Source: Streptomyces actinomycinicus
GTDB lineage: Bacteria; Actinomycetota; Actinomycetes; Streptomycetales; Streptomycetaceae
Direction of reading: 5' to 3'
NCBI RefSeq assembly: GCF_016741775.1
Contig: NZ_JAERRK010000017.1
Coordinates: forward strand, 62,001 to 126,000
DNA length: 64,000 nucleotides
The translations under genes were made by a program, and so were the position numbers. How positions within the stretch are numbered: position 1 is the first letter of the stretch; every line of letters starts with the position of its first letter. The notes below the pieces were generated by a model, which was given only the letters and a program-made list of their open reading frames with translations, was not told the DNA's origin and did no database searches. Shown one piece after another: positions 49,577-58,700 of the stretch.

Positions 49577-50197
49577 TCAGCCCTGCGCGGACCCCGTCGT
49601 CGTACCCGTCGAAGGCGCGGCCGAGGACGCGACCTTCTTGCAGCTGGCCTGCTCGGCGATGGCTTCCTTGACCTCGCCCTGCTGCAGGTTCTTCAGCGCC
49701 TCGACGCCGCTCTTGTGCTGCTTCTCCAGCTCGGTCATCTGCGTGGCGACGTCGCGCAGCCCGGCGGCGAACTTGCCCTGGTCCTTGGTGTTCAGCGCGT
49801 CGACCTGCTTCTTCAGGTCGGCGTAGGAGTCGGCGAGGCTGTTGAGGTTCTTCACCACGTCCTGCTGCCGCTTGGCACCGCCCTCGACCCCGGGAGGCGT
49901 GCCGGCACCGCTGATGGCGGCGGCGATCGCCTTGTAACCGTCGGCCATGTCCTGGAAGGCCTTCGAGTCCGTCTTCTGCAGCGTCTCGGGCTTGGCGGTG
50001 TCGGCGGCCGTCGTGCTGATCGCCGCGTTCGCCGCCTTGATCTTCGCGTCCTGCACGGGCACCGCGTCGCACACCGTCTTGGCCCAGGCCACCAGCTTGG
50101 GGTCGGGCCCCTTGGCCTCGCTGTCGCTGCTGCATCCCGACAACGCCACTACCAGTACCGCACCGCCGGACAGTGCGGCCGCGAGCTTCTTGTTCAC
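49577..50197 (-). CDS. Small secreted lipoprotein
   Basis: The 206-residue precursor starts at GTG 50197 (VNKKLAAALSGGAVLVVALSGC is a signal peptide ending in a lipobox cysteine) with GGAAGGGA about eight bases upstream. The mature part is mostly helical and charged (KRQQDVVKNLNSLADSYADL, MTELEKQHKSGVEAL) with two further cysteines (TVCDAV and ASCKKV), and a Ser/Thr/Gly-rich tail. No known domain. An ATG at 50215 is an alternative start. It lies between hppA and the methyltransferase gene. Confidence 0.82.
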   Translation of the reverse strand: MNKKLAAALSGGAVLVVALSGCSSDSEAKGPDPKLVAWAKTVCDAVPVQDAKIKAANAAISTTAADTAKPETLQKTDSKAFQDMADGYKAIAAAISGAGTPPGVEGGAKRQQDVVKNLNSLADSYADLKKQVDALNTKDQGKFAAGLRDVATQMTELEKQHKSGVEALKNLQQGEVKEAIAEQASCKKVASSAAPSTGTTTGSAQG

Positions 50198-50348
50198 CGG
50201 ATCGGTCCCTTCCATGGCTCTCGGCCCCCGGAATCTACACGGCGGGCGGACTCCCTCCCCCCTTCCAACGGAGCAAAAGTCAGCTTTTGTGAGTTTTCGC
50301 ACCAAGAGAGAGAAGGCTCACGGCGTGGGGGAGCACACAGAAGGAAGC

Positions 50349-50384
50349 GGGCGGGCGGCACGTCAGCACGTGCCGCCCGCCCGC
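50349..50384 (-). terminator. Perfect 16-bp hairpin terminator of hppA
   Basis: CGGGCGGGCGGCACGT (50349-50364) pairs perfectly with 50369-50384 around CAGC, 27 bp past the hppA stop codon. No T run. Confidence 0.75.
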
Positions 50385-50411
50385 CCGTTGACCAGGCCTT
50401 CTCGGCCCCTC

Positions 50412-52817
50412 CTACGAAACCACTGCCGCGTCGGGCGAGTTGGCGACCCGCTCGGCACTCTCCTCGTCCCCGACGGCGATCCCGCGCCGCTTGGAGACGT
50501 ACACGGAGACGACGATCACCAGCAGCGCGAGGATCGCGATCCCGATCCGCAGGCCCAGGTTCTTGTCGTTGCCGTAGGAGAACTTGATCACTGCCGGTGC
50601 GATGAGCAGCGAGACCAGGTTCATGACCTTCAGCAGAGGGTTGATCGCGGGTCCGGCGGTGTCCTTGAAGGGGTCGCCGACCGTGTCGCCGATCACCGTG
50701 GCCGCATGGGCCTCACTGCCCTTGCCACCGTGGTGGCCGTCCTCCACCAGCTTCTTGGCGTTGTCCCAGGCGCCACCGGAGTTGGCCAGGAACACCGCCA
50801 TCAGCGTGCCGGCGCCGATCGCTCCGGCGAGGTAGGAACCGAGCGCTCCGACACCGAGGGTGAACCCGATGAAGATCGGCGCCATGACGGCGAGCAGACC
50901 AGGCGTGGCCAGCTCCCGCAGGGCGTCCTTGGTGCAGATGTCGACGACCTTGCCGTACTCGGGCTTCTCGGTGAAGTCCATGATCCCGGGCTTCTCGCGG
51001 AACTGCCGCCGCACCTCGAAGACGACCGAACCCGCCGACCGGGACACAGCGTTGATGGCCAGTCCGGAGAACAGGAAGACGACCGCGGCACCCGCGATGA
51101 GGCCGACGAGGTTGTTGGGCTGCGAGATGTCCAGCGACAGGCTCATCGGCGAACCCGGCCCGGTGAGCTTGGCACCGACGTCCTGCACGTTGGTGGTGAT
51201 CGCGTCCCGGTACGACCCGAACAGCGCCGACGCCGCGAGGACGGCGGTGGCGATCGCGATGCCCTTGGTGATGGCCTTGGTCGTGTTGCCGACCGCGTCC
51301 AGGTTGGTGAGCACCTGGGCGCCCGCGCCCTCGACGTCGCCGGACATCTCGGCGATGCCCTGCGCGTTGTCCGAGACCGGCCCGAAAGTGTCCATGGCGA
51401 CGATCACGCCGACCGTGGTGAGCAGGCCGGTGCCGGCCAGCGCCACCGCGAACAGCGCCAGCATGATCGACGTACCTCCGAGGAGGAACGCGCCGTACAC
51501 GCCGAGCCCGATGAGCAGCGCGGTGTAGACGGCCGACTCCAGGCCGACGGAGATGCCGGAGAGGACGACGGTGGCCGGGCCCGTGAGGGAGGTCTTGCCG
51601 ATGTCCCGGACCGGACGGCGGTTGGTCTCGGTGAAGTAGCCGGTCAGCTGCTGGATGACCGCGGCGAGCAGGATGCCGATGGCCACCGCGACCAGCGCGA
51701 GGATCCGCGGATCGCCGTCCTTGCTCCTGATCGCCGCGTCGGTGACGCCGTCCAGGGCCGAGTACGACGACGGCAGGTAGACGAAGACCGCGACCGCGAC
51801 CAGCGCCAGGGAGATCACCGCGGAGATGAAGAAGCCGCGGTTGATCGCCGTCATGCCGCTGCGGTCGGCGCGCCGCGGGGCGACCGCGAAGATGCCGATC
51901 ATCGCCGTGAGCACGCCGATGGCGGGCACCAGCAGCGGGAACGCCAGTCCGGAGTCGCCGAAGGCGGCCTTGCCGAGGATCAGTGCGGCCACCAGGGTCA
52001 CGGCGTACGACTCGAAGAGGTCGGCCGCCATGCCCGCACAGTCGCCGACGTTGTCGCCCACGTTGTCGGCGATGGTCGCGGCATTGCGCGGGTCGTCCTC
52101 CGGAATGCCCTGTTCGACCTTGCCGACCAGGTCGGCGCCGACGTCGGCGGCCTTGGTGAAGATGCCGCCGCCCACACGCATGAACATCGCGATCAGGGCG
52201 GCGCCGAGGCCGAAGCCCTCCAGCACCTTCGGAGCGTCGGCCGCGTACACCAGCACCACACAGGAGGCACCCAGCAGGCCGAGGCCCACCGTGAACATGC
52301 CGACGACGCCGCCCGTGCGAAATGCGATCTTCATCGCGGTGTGCGAGACGGTGGTGAGATCCTTTTGCGGTTCACCTTCCGCCGGAGTGGCTTCCCGGGC
52401 CGCCGCGGCGACCCGGACGTTGCTGCGCACGGCGAGCCACATGCCGATATAGCCGGTGGCCGCCGAGAAAACCGCTCCGATCAGGAAGAACAGCGACCGT
52501 CCGGCACGCTGGTTCCAGTCGTCCGCGGGCAGCAGCAGGAGCAGGAAGAACACGACGACGGCGAATACGCCGAGCGTGCGCAGCTGCCGGGCCAGATACG
52601 CCTTGGCGCCTTCCTGGACCGCCTCGGCGATCCGTTTCATGCTTTCGGTGCCCTCGCCGGCCGCCAGCACCTGACGCACCAGGATCCCGGCGACCACCAG
52701 AGCGGCCAGGGCGACCGCCGCGATGACGGCCACGAGGATCCGGTTGTCGTCGGTCAGGACCGCGGCCGCGAGGGATGTGGGACGGCCAAACTGATAGGGG
52801 GTAGAAAGCCCCGCCAT
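50412..52817 (-). CDS. hppA: Proton-translocating membrane pyrophosphatase
   Basis: Integral membrane pump of 801 residues and about 16 helices that couples PPi hydrolysis to proton export. The substrate-binding block is intact (GGGIFTKAADVGADLVGK; EDDPRNAATIADNVGDNVGD), as is the second acidic motif GDTVGDPFKDTAGPAINPLL. Lys514 in GNTTKAITKG marks the K+-independent class; the K+-dependent class has alanine there. The ATG at 52817 has AGGAGGA upstream. The gene sits alone, between a lipoprotein gene and the bldG pair. Confidence 0.97.
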   Translation of the reverse strand: MAGLSTPYQFGRPTSLAAAVLTDDNRILVAVIAAVALAALVVAGILVRQVLAAGEGTESMKRIAEAVQEGAKAYLARQLRTLGVFAVVVFFLLLLLPADDWNQRAGRSLFFLIGAVFSAATGYIGMWLAVRSNVRVAAAAREATPAEGEPQKDLTTVSHTAMKIAFRTGGVVGMFTVGLGLLGASCVVLVYAADAPKVLEGFGLGAALIAMFMRVGGGIFTKAADVGADLVGKVEQGIPEDDPRNAATIADNVGDNVGDCAGMAADLFESYAVTLVAALILGKAAFGDSGLAFPLLVPAIGVLTAMIGIFAVAPRRADRSGMTAINRGFFISAVISLALVAVAVFVYLPSSYSALDGVTDAAIRSKDGDPRILALVAVAIGILLAAVIQQLTGYFTETNRRPVRDIGKTSLTGPATVVLSGISVGLESAVYTALLIGLGVYGAFLLGGTSIMLALFAVALAGTGLLTTVGVIVAMDTFGPVSDNAQGIAEMSGDVEGAGAQVLTNLDAVGNTTKAITKGIAIATAVLAASALFGSYRDAITTNVQDVGAKLTGPGSPMSLSLDISQPNNLVGLIAGAAVVFLFSGLAINAVSRSAGSVVFEVRRQFREKPGIMDFTEKPEYGKVVDICTKDALRELATPGLLAVMAPIFIGFTLGVGALGSYLAGAIGAGTLMAVFLANSGGAWDNAKKLVEDGHHGGKGSEAHAATVIGDTVGDPFKDTAGPAINPLLKVMNLVSLLIAPAVIKFSYGNDKNLGLRIGIAILALLVIVVSVYVSKRRGIAVGDEESAERVANSPDAAVVS

Positions 52818-53066
52818 TCGTCCTCCTTGACGCTTGGGCTGAGCTCAAGATGTGGACGGATTGTAGGTAGCCGCGAGTGATCTAAACAGGGGACGGTAAA
52901 CGGAATCAGCCTTCTTGTGCTCTTCAGCAAATGATCGAGTCGCGCCACGGAACCCGAAAGAGGTAATGCCTTAAAAGCATTGACGACCGCATTGACGCTT
53001 GATCAAATTATCACGCTATTGATCGTGAATTCCTTCACGAATAGCGGGAGGGTCCGGAAAACGCGA
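52818..53066. promoter_or_regulatory. AT-rich upstream region of hppA with a palindrome
   Basis: The 52870-53045 stretch is the most AT-rich in the window, with no reading frame of note. It contains the perfect palindrome TCGTGAA-TTCC-TTCACGA (53023-53040) and TTGATCAA (52998-53005). It probably holds the hppA promoter with a long leader; promoter elements cannot be fixed by eye. Confidence 0.45.
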
Positions 53067-53093
53067 CAAGGGCCCTGCTCAGCAGGGCCCTTG
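53067..53093 (-). terminator. Hairpin terminator of the bldG operon
   Basis: CAAGGGCCCTG (53067-53077) pairs with CAGGGCCCTTG (53083-53093) around CTCAG, 30 bp past the stop of the anti-sigma gene. Confidence 0.75.
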
Positions 53094-53122
53094 CGGAGAG
53101 TGCGCGGAGACGGGGCGTCGGC

Positions 53123-53554
53123 TCAGACGAGCGCCGTGGCCGGCGGGGTCGTCGGCCAGGTCATGCGGATCAGGCCGCCGTTCTGCCCGGTGGTGACCTC
53201 CACGTCGTCGACGAGGCCGCTGATGACCGCGAGGCCCATCTCGTCCTCCTCGACCTCGGCGTCGCCGTCCTGCCCGGCGGACGTGTCCCCGCCCGGAACG
53301 GCGTGCGGGGCCTCGTCGCCGACCTCGATGGAGAACTGTTTCTCCTCTTCGATCAGCGCCACCTTCACGGGTGCCGTGACGCCGCTGATCTGGTGCAGTC
53401 CGACGGCACGGGAGCATGCCTCGCCCACGGCGAGCCGCAGCTCGTCCAGGACGGCCTCGTCCACTCCGGCCCTGCGCGCCACCGCTGCCGCCACCAGCCG
53501 GGCGGTCCGGACGTGCTCGGGCAGCGCGCTGAAGCGGAGTTCGACGGTGGCCAT
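53123..53554 (-). CDS. Anti-sigma factor-like ATP-binding protein, BldG partner
   Basis: The 143-residue GHKL-type protein has the N-box region DELRLAVGEACSRAVG and a glycine-containing MGLAVISGLVDDVEV. In S. coelicolor the gene immediately after bldG encodes an anti-sigma factor co-transcribed with it, and position and size match here. An acidic insert (GQDGDAEVEEDE) lies between the ATP-box motifs. It starts 156 bp after the bldG stop. The sigma factor target is not in the window. Confidence 0.9.
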   Translation of the reverse strand: MATVELRFSALPEHVRTARLVAAAVARRAGVDEAVLDELRLAVGEACSRAVGLHQISGVTAPVKVALIEEEKQFSIEVGDEAPHAVPGGDTSAGQDGDAEVEEDEMGLAVISGLVDDVEVTTGQNGGLIRMTWPTTPPATALV

Positions 53555-53710
53555 GCATCCCCCTCGCGACTACGGGCGTGCGGTCGGGGGTGGGGCCGCC
53601 GAGCGCCCGCACCCCCTGGTGTAGTTCTGTGCCGGCACCGATCACGGACCGGACGGGACCGCCCGGCGGCCGGGCCCCGCAGGAGCCCGGCGCCGGCGAC
53701 CGGTCCGTCG

Positions 53711-54052
53711 TCAGTCGGTGGCCGCCACTGCTTCCTCGACCGAGGTGTGGATCGGGAACACCTTGGTGAGGCCGGTGATGCGGAAGATCTTGAGAATGCG
53801 CTCCTGGTTGCAGACCAGGCGCAGCGAGCCCTCGTGGGCACGCACTCGCTTCAGGCCACCGACCAGCACGCCGAGCCCGGTGGAGTCGAGGAAGTCGACG
53901 CCCTCCATGTCGACGACGAGGTGGAAATTGCCGTCGTTCACCAGCTCGACCAGCTGCTCGCGCAACTTGGGCGCGGTGTATACATCGATTTCGCCACCGA
54001 CCTCGACGACCGTACGATCGCCGACGGTACGGGTCGACAGGGACAGGTCCAC
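53711..54052 (-). CDS. bldG: Anti-anti-sigma factor BldG
   Basis: STAS-domain protein of 113 residues required in Streptomyces for aerial growth and antibiotic production. The phosphorylatable Ser57 lies in DFLDSTGLGVLVGG, exactly at the position known in BldG. The N-terminus is MDLSLSTRTVGDRTVVEVGG. The GTG at 54052 has GGAGGA only three bases upstream. It is followed by its anti-sigma partner, which it sequesters when unphosphorylated. Divergent from the helicase gene, with 81 bp between the starts. Confidence 0.97.
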   Translation of the reverse strand: MDLSLSTRTVGDRTVVEVGGEIDVYTAPKLREQLVELVNDGNFHLVVDMEGVDFLDSTGLGVLVGGLKRVRAHEGSLRLVCNQERILKIFRITGLTKVFPIHTSVEEAVAATD

Positions 54053-54133
54053 GGATCCTCCAGCACCTTGCTATCGAGCGGTCGCCCCTCGGGCACCTCG
54101 GCTTGCGGCCCCCGGGACGCATCGCCAGCCGCG

Positions 54134-56851
54134 ATGGCATTCAATCACTTACCGGCAGGCGTGCACGACGCCTTGGCTCCATTGTCCGTCACGCCGGTGA
54201 CACACTCGGTGCCGATGGCCAAGAATCACCGATCCGATCGATCCCCGGCTGACCCGGTCTCCCGCCCGTCTCCGGGCACGGTCCTGGACCGGCTCGCCTC
54301 CGGGCCGAGCCGGTCTGCGCGCATCACTCATACGGAGCACTTGCCCCCGCGCACGGGCCGCCATGCCGTCTGGCCTGATCGGATTCGGTCCGAAGTGATC
54401 GCAGCCGTTCAGGCATGCGGCATCGAGCACCCCTGGGCGCACCAGGCACTGGCCGCCGAGCACGCCCTGGACGGCGATTCGGTGGTCGTCGCCACCGGCA
54501 CCGCCTCGGGCAAGTCCCTCGCCTACCTCGCGCCCGTCCTGTCCACCCTTCTGGACGGCTCCGAGGCTCCGAACGGCCGAGGCACCACCGCCCTCTACCT
54601 GGCTCCCACCAAGGCACTCGCGGCGGACCAGTGCCGTTCGGTGAAGGAACTTTCACAACCTCTCGGCACATCCGTACGGCCGGCCGTGTACGACGGCGAC
54701 ACCCCGTTCGAGGAACGCGAGTGGATCCGCCAGTACGCCAACTACGTCCTCACCAACCCGGACATGCTGCACCGCGGCATACTCCCGTCCCACCCACGCT
54801 GGTCCTCCTTCCTGAAGTCGCTCCGGTACGTCGTCATCGACGAGTGCCACACCTACCGCGGCGTCTTCGGCTCGCACGTCGCCCAGGTGCTGCGCCGCCT
54901 GCGCCGCCTGTGCGCCCGCTACGGCTCCTCCCCCGTGTTCCTGCTGGCCTCGGCGACCGCCGCCGAGCCCGCGGTCGCCGCCCGGCGGCTGACCGGCCTG
55001 CCGGTCGTGGAGGTCGCCGACGACGCCTCCCCGCGCGGGGAACTCATCTTCGCCCTCTGGGAGCCCCCGCTCACCGAACTGCAGGGCGAGAAGGGTGCGC
55101 CCGTTCGGCGTACCGCCACCGCCGAGACCGCCGACCTGCTGACCGACCTGACCGTGCAGGGCGTCCGCTCGGTCGCCTTCGTACGCTCCCGGCGTGGCGC
55201 CGAGCTGATCTCGGTGATCGCCCAGGAGAGACTCGCCGAGGTGGACCGATCCCTGGCCCGGCGTGTCGCGGCCTACCGCGGCGGCTACCTCCCCGAGGAA
55301 CGCCGCGCCCTGGAACGCGCCCTGCACTCTGGGGAACTCCTCGGCCTCGCCGCCACCACGGCCCTGGAGCTGGGCGTGGACGTCTCGGGCCTGGACGCGG
55401 TCGTGATCGCCGGCTACCCGGGCACGCGCGCCTCCCTGTGGCAGCAGGCGGGCCGCGCGGGCCGCTCCGGCCAGGGCGCCCTCGCGGTCCTGGTCGCCCG
55501 CGACGACCCGCTGGACACCTTCCTCGTCCACCATCCGCAGGCCCTGTTCGACCGACCGGTGGAATCGACGGTCCTCGACCCCGACAATCCGTACGTCCTC
55601 GCCCCGCACCTCTGTGCCGCCGCCGCGGAGATCCCGCTGACCGAGGAGGACCTGGATCTCTTCGGGCCCGCCTGCACGGACGTGCTGCCGCAGCTGGAGG
55701 CCGCGAAGCTGCTGCGCCGGCGGACGCGGGCGTGGCACTGGACGCGCCGGGAGCGGGCCGCCGACCTGACCGACATCCGCGGGGCCGGCGGGCGTCCGGT
55801 GCAGGTCGTGGAGGCCGACACGGGCCGGCTGCTCGGCACGGTCGACGCGGGCGCCGCGCACTCCACGGTCCACGAGGGCGCGGTCCACCTGCACCAGGGC
55901 CGCACCTACCTGGTGCGCCGGCTGGACCTGGAGGACTCGGTGGCCCTGGTCGAGCAGGCCGACCCGCCGTACTCGACGGTGGCCCGCGACACCACGTCGA
56001 TCTCCGTCCTGGAGACGGACACCGAGATCCCCTGGGGCGACGGACGCCTCTGCTACGGCTCCGTCGAGGTCACCAACCAGGTGGTCTCCTACCTCCGCAG
56101 ACGCCTCATCACCGGCGAGGTCCTGGGCGAGACGAAACTCGACCTCCCTCCTCGTACGCTGCGCACACGCGCGGTGTGGTGGACGGTCACGGAGGACCAG
56201 CTGGACGAGGCCCGGATCATCCCGGAGATCCTCGGCGGCTCCCTGCACGCCGCCGAACACGCCTCGATCGGCATGCTGCCCCTCTTCGCCACCTGCGACC
56301 GCTGGGACATCGGGGGCGTGTCGGTCCCCCTGCACCCCGACACGCTCCTGCCGACGGTCTTCGTCTACGACGGCCATCCCGGCGGCGCGGGCTTCGCCGA
56401 GCGTGCCTTCCACACCGCCCGCGCCTGGCTCTCCGCCACCCGCGAGGCCATCGCCTCCTGCGAGTGCGAGGCCGGCTGCCCCTCCTGCATCCAGTCCCCC
56501 AAGTGCGGCAACGGCAACGACCCGCTGCACAAGAGGGGCGCGGTACGGCTCCTCACGGTGCTGTTGCGGGGGGCGCCGGAGGAGGAGCCGGAGTACCGGC
56601 AGACGGAGGAATCCGCTTCGGAGCAGGGGCCAGGGAGCCATCCGACGGAGGAAGCAGTTCCGGCACAGGGACCAGGGAGCCATCCGACGGAGGAACCAGC
56701 TCCGGCACAGGGGCCAGGGAGCCATCCGAGGGAGGAACCAGCTCCGGCACAGGGGCCAGGGAGCCATCCGACGGAGGAACCAGCTCCGGCACAGGGGCCA
56801 GGGAGCCATCCGGCGGAGGAAGCAGTTCCGGGGGAGGCGCCCCGTCCTTGA
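54134..56851 (+). CDS. DEAD/DEAH helicase with DUF1998 zinc domain (MrfA/YprA-like)
   Basis: A 905-residue superfamily 2 helicase. Walker A is ATGTASGKSLA, Walker B VIDECHTY, motif III ASATAAEP and motif VI QQAGRAGRSGQG. The C-terminal DUF1998-type region has the four-cysteine cluster CECEAGCPSCIQSPKC. Relatives (MrfA) repair mitomycin damage in Bacillus; in actinobacteria the gene is next to tad genes. The ATG at 54134 (MAFNHLP) is in a plausible position 81 bp from bldG. The last 80 residues are a 14-residue repeat (EEPAPAQGPGSHPT) that overlaps an antisense gene. Confidence 0.9.
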   Translation: MAFNHLPAGVHDALAPLSVTPVTHSVPMAKNHRSDRSPADPVSRPSPGTVLDRLASGPSRSARITHTEHLPPRTGRHAVWPDRIRSEVIAAVQACGIEHPWAHQALAAEHALDGDSVVVATGTASGKSLAYLAPVLSTLLDGSEAPNGRGTTALYLAPTKALAADQCRSVKELSQPLGTSVRPAVYDGDTPFEEREWIRQYANYVLTNPDMLHRGILPSHPRWSSFLKSLRYVVIDECHTYRGVFGSHVAQVLRRLRRLCARYGSSPVFLLASATAAEPAVAARRLTGLPVVEVADDASPRGELIFALWEPPLTELQGEKGAPVRRTATAETADLLTDLTVQGVRSVAFVRSRRGAELISVIAQERLAEVDRSLARRVAAYRGGYLPEERRALERALHSGELLGLAATTALELGVDVSGLDAVVIAGYPGTRASLWQQAGRAGRSGQGALAVLVARDDPLDTFLVHHPQALFDRPVESTVLDPDNPYVLAPHLCAAAAEIPLTEEDLDLFGPACTDVLPQLEAAKLLRRRTRAWHWTRRERAADLTDIRGAGGRPVQVVEADTGRLLGTVDAGAAHSTVHEGAVHLHQGRTYLVRRLDLEDSVALVEQADPPYSTVARDTTSISVLETDTEIPWGDGRLCYGSVEVTNQVVSYLRRRLITGEVLGETKLDLPPRTLRTRAVWWTVTEDQLDEARIIPEILGGSLHAAEHASIGMLPLFATCDRWDIGGVSVPLHPDTLLPTVFVYDGHPGGAGFAERAFHTARAWLSATREAIASCECEAGCPSCIQSPKCGNGNDPLHKRGAVRLLTVLLRGAPEEEPEYRQTEESASEQGPGSHPTEEAVPAQGPGSHPTEEPAPAQGPGSHPREEPAPAQGPGSHPTEEPAPAQGPGSHPAEEAVPGEAPRP

Positions 56852-57275
56852 GTGTGGGCGTCAGGGGCCCCGCCGGACCCGCTCTCGCCCGCACCTCGGC
56901 CGCGAACGGCCCCCTTCCCGCGGCCACGGTCACCTCGGAGATCTCGCCCATGACCGCGCAGCGCACCAGCCGCACATCCTGGGCCACCGCCAGCCCCTCG
57001 GCCCGGGCGCAGGCCGCCGCCCCGCCCTCGGCCCAGTGGTCGGCCGCCGCGAGCGCCGCCAGATCCGCGCCGCCGGCCGCCCGGTGCCGGACGACGACGG
57101 CCTGGCCGAGGGCGAGCACCGCGCCGAACACCACGCACAGCACGGCGACGGCCCCCAGACTCCAGACGGTCGCCGAGCCCTGGTCCGAGCCCCACCGCCG
57201 CCCCCGCCCCCGCTTCGGGCCCCCGGGCCTGCCGCCGCGCGGCCCCGCCCGGCCCGGCTCGTCCGCGCGCCTCAT
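56553..57275 (-). CDS. Rv3654c-like TadE-related secreted protein with repeat extension
   Basis: The N-terminal 120 residues match the actinobacterial Tad minor component: basic n-region, helix SATVWSLGAVAVLCVVFGAV, then HRAAGGADLAALAAADHW and a cysteine pair (AAACARAEGL and VRLVRCAV). It then runs on for about 115 residues of PELVPPSDGSLAPV-type repeats, whose DNA is also coding sequence for the end of the helicase gene on the other strand. It overlaps the TadE gene by 4 bp. The extension may be a real coding tail or a read-through of lost stop codons. Confidence 0.75.
   Translation of the reverse strand: MRRADEPGRAGPRGGRPGGPKRGRGRRWGSDQGSATVWSLGAVAVLCVVFGAVLALGQAVVVRHRAAGGADLAALAAADHWAEGGAAACARAEGLAVAQDVRLVRCAVMGEISEVTVAAGRGPFAAEVRARAGPAGPLTPTLKDGAPPPELLPPPDGSLAPVPELVPPSDGSLAPVPELVPPSDGSLAPVPELVPPSDGSLVPVPELLPPSDGSLAPAPKRIPPSAGTPAPPPAPPATAP
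56601..56810. repeat. 42-bp tandem repeat, five copies, coding on both strands
   Basis: Units start at 56601, 56643, 56685, 56727 and 56769, with a partial sixth. The plus strand encodes EEPAPAQGPGSHPT, the minus strand PELVPPSDGSLAPV, both 14 residues. Confidence 0.92.
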
Positions 57276-57649
57276 GGACCGCCTCCCCCGGTCCCCACCG
57301 TGTCCTCAGCCAGCGCCACGGCCTCCTCCCGTACCTCGAACGGCAGCCCGCTCAGCACCGGTGGTCTGGCCACCACCGTCACCCGGACCCGGTCGCCCTC
57401 GCGTGCGACGCTCACCCGCGCTCCCCGCGGTGCGCCGTCCCGGGCCACCGTCACCACCGCGTCGGCCGGATCCTGCCGGGCGGCGGCCCGGGCGCCCGTG
57501 CGGGCGGCGTCCACGCACTGGATCTGTGCCGCCACCACGAGCAGCCCCCAGACCAGCGCCATGGTGAACGCCACCAGCACGGACAGCACCACGGCCGTCT
57601 CCGCGGTCACGAACCCGCGGTCCCGGTCACGCCGGTCACATGCGCGCAC
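57272..57649 (-). CDS. TadE-like minor pilin (Rv3655c type)
   Basis: The 125-residue protein has the TadE N-terminus RGFVTAETAVVLSVLVAFTM, with a conserved Glu in the hydrophobic helix, followed by a soluble domain. It probably assembles with the pilin at the membrane. The GTG at 57649 overlaps the pilin gene's end by 14 bp, and its own stop overlaps the next gene by 4 bp, consistent with one operon. A start at the internal GTG (VTAETAV) is possible. Confidence 0.82.
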   Translation of the reverse strand: MRACDRRDRDRGFVTAETAVVLSVLVAFTMALVWGLLVVAAQIQCVDAARTGARAAARQDPADAVVTVARDGAPRGARVSVAREGDRVRVTVVARPPVLSGLPFEVREEAVALAEDTVGTGGGGP

Positions 57650-57836
57650 TGAGGGCCTTCTTCACGATGGCCTGCAGCTCCGCCCGGACCTGGCCGCTGG
57701 TGACGACCTCGTAGAGCAGCAACGCGAACCCGACGGCCGCGATGATCCCCATCGCGTACTCGGACGTCACCATTCCGGCGTCCTGACGGCACGCCCGGCG
57801 CATGCGCAGCGCGCCTGCCCTGAACTTCCTGAACAT
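57636..57836 (-). CDS. Flp-type pilin, DUF4244
   Basis: The 66-residue pilin subunit has a basic leader, then G21-M22 followed by VTSEYAMGIIAAVGFALLLYEV. The prepilin peptidase should cut after Gly21; the Glu five residues into the mature helix (E26) is the conserved assembly residue. It is the only likely major subunit in the locus. No prepilin peptidase gene is in the window. The gene is followed directly by the TadE gene. Confidence 0.88.
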   Translation of the reverse strand: MFRKFRAGALRMRRACRQDAGMVTSEYAMGIIAAVGFALLLYEVVTSGQVRAELQAIVKKALSARM

Positions 57837-57920
57837 CTCAACCCCCGTGGGTCTCGGATTCGTTGTCGATCGATTTCGGTACTCGGCCGATGTCCGCGTG
57901 CGGTGCTCCTCCCGTTCGCC

Positions 57921-58700
57921 TCACCTCCCTCCCAGCACCCCGCCCGCCAGTCCGATCACCACGGGCAGCACGCCGAGGGCGATGAACGCGGGCAGGAAGC
58001 ACAGCCCGACCGGCGCGGAGATCAGTACGGCCGCCCGGCGCGCCCGGGCCGTCGTGGCGCGGGCCCATTCCGCCCGTGCGTCCGAGGCGAGGCGGGCCAC
58101 CGGCCCGGCCGCGGGCAGACCGGACTCGTCCGCCCGCTCCAGCAGCCGCGCCAGAGCACCGGCGCCGGGCAGCGTCGCCAAGCCGCGCCAGGCGTCAGCC
58201 GGTTCGCCGCCGAGCCGGACCTCCGCCGCACCCCGTGCGAGCGCCTGCCCGACGGGCCCGCCGAGGGCCTCTCCCACCGCATGAGCGGCGATCACCGGTC
58301 CGGCACCGGCTGCGATACAGGCAGCCAGCAGGTCGGCGGCGAGGGGGAGTTGGCGGGCCGCAGGGGTCGTGTCGGCCGCCGCCGTCTGCCCGGCCGAGGT
58401 CTGCCGTTCCCGCCACCGCCACAGCGCCACGCCCACACCGAGCCCCAGCAGAATTCCGGTGAACCCGCCGACCAGCACCCCTGCGCCGAAGGCCGCGCCC
58501 GCCGGTGGCAGCCAGCGCCGTACAACACCTGGCACGGTGAACGACGCCCCGGACGGAGGGAGTTCGAGACCCATCAGCTCGGCCATCCGGCGCCGTGCCC
58601 GCCGCCGGCGCCGGACCAGATCCAGTCGCCGGACACCCCAGCCGAGGACCAGCACGACGATCCCGGCCATCCCCAGCCTGTGGACGACTTCCCCGCTCAT
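57921..58700 (-). CDS. TadC-like inner-membrane platform protein (T2SS F family)
   Basis: The 259-residue protein has two N-terminal and two C-terminal hydrophobic helices around a cytoplasmic domain containing PLAADLLAACIAAGAGP and ARLLERADESGLPAAGPV, typical of GspF/TadC. It forms the pilus assembly platform with TadB. The ATG at 58700 (MSGEVVHRLG) has AAAGGG upstream. It lies 234 bp after the tadB stop, an unusually wide gap for this operon, filled by duplicated DNA. Confidence 0.85.
   Translation of the reverse strand: MSGEVVHRLGMAGIVVLVLGWGVRRLDLVRRRRRARRRMAELMGLELPPSGASFTVPGVVRRWLPPAGAAFGAGVLVGGFTGILLGLGVGVALWRWRERQTSAGQTAAADTTPAARQLPLAADLLAACIAAGAGPVIAAHAVGEALGGPVGQALARGAAEVRLGGEPADAWRGLATLPGAGALARLLERADESGLPAAGPVARLASDARAEWARATTARARRAAVLISAPVGLCFLPAFIALGVLPVVIGLAGGVLGGR

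Noticed and set aside
50000..52880. 977-residue plus-strand open frame across hppA
   Set aside because: Antisense of the pyrophosphatase; long open shadows are normal in GC-rich DNA, and no motif is present.
54134..56851. Component of a phage-defence system (DISARM- or BREX-like) because of the DUF1998 helicase
   Set aside because: Neighbours are bldG and tad genes in the usual actinobacterial order, with no methylase, nuclease or defence partner adjacent.
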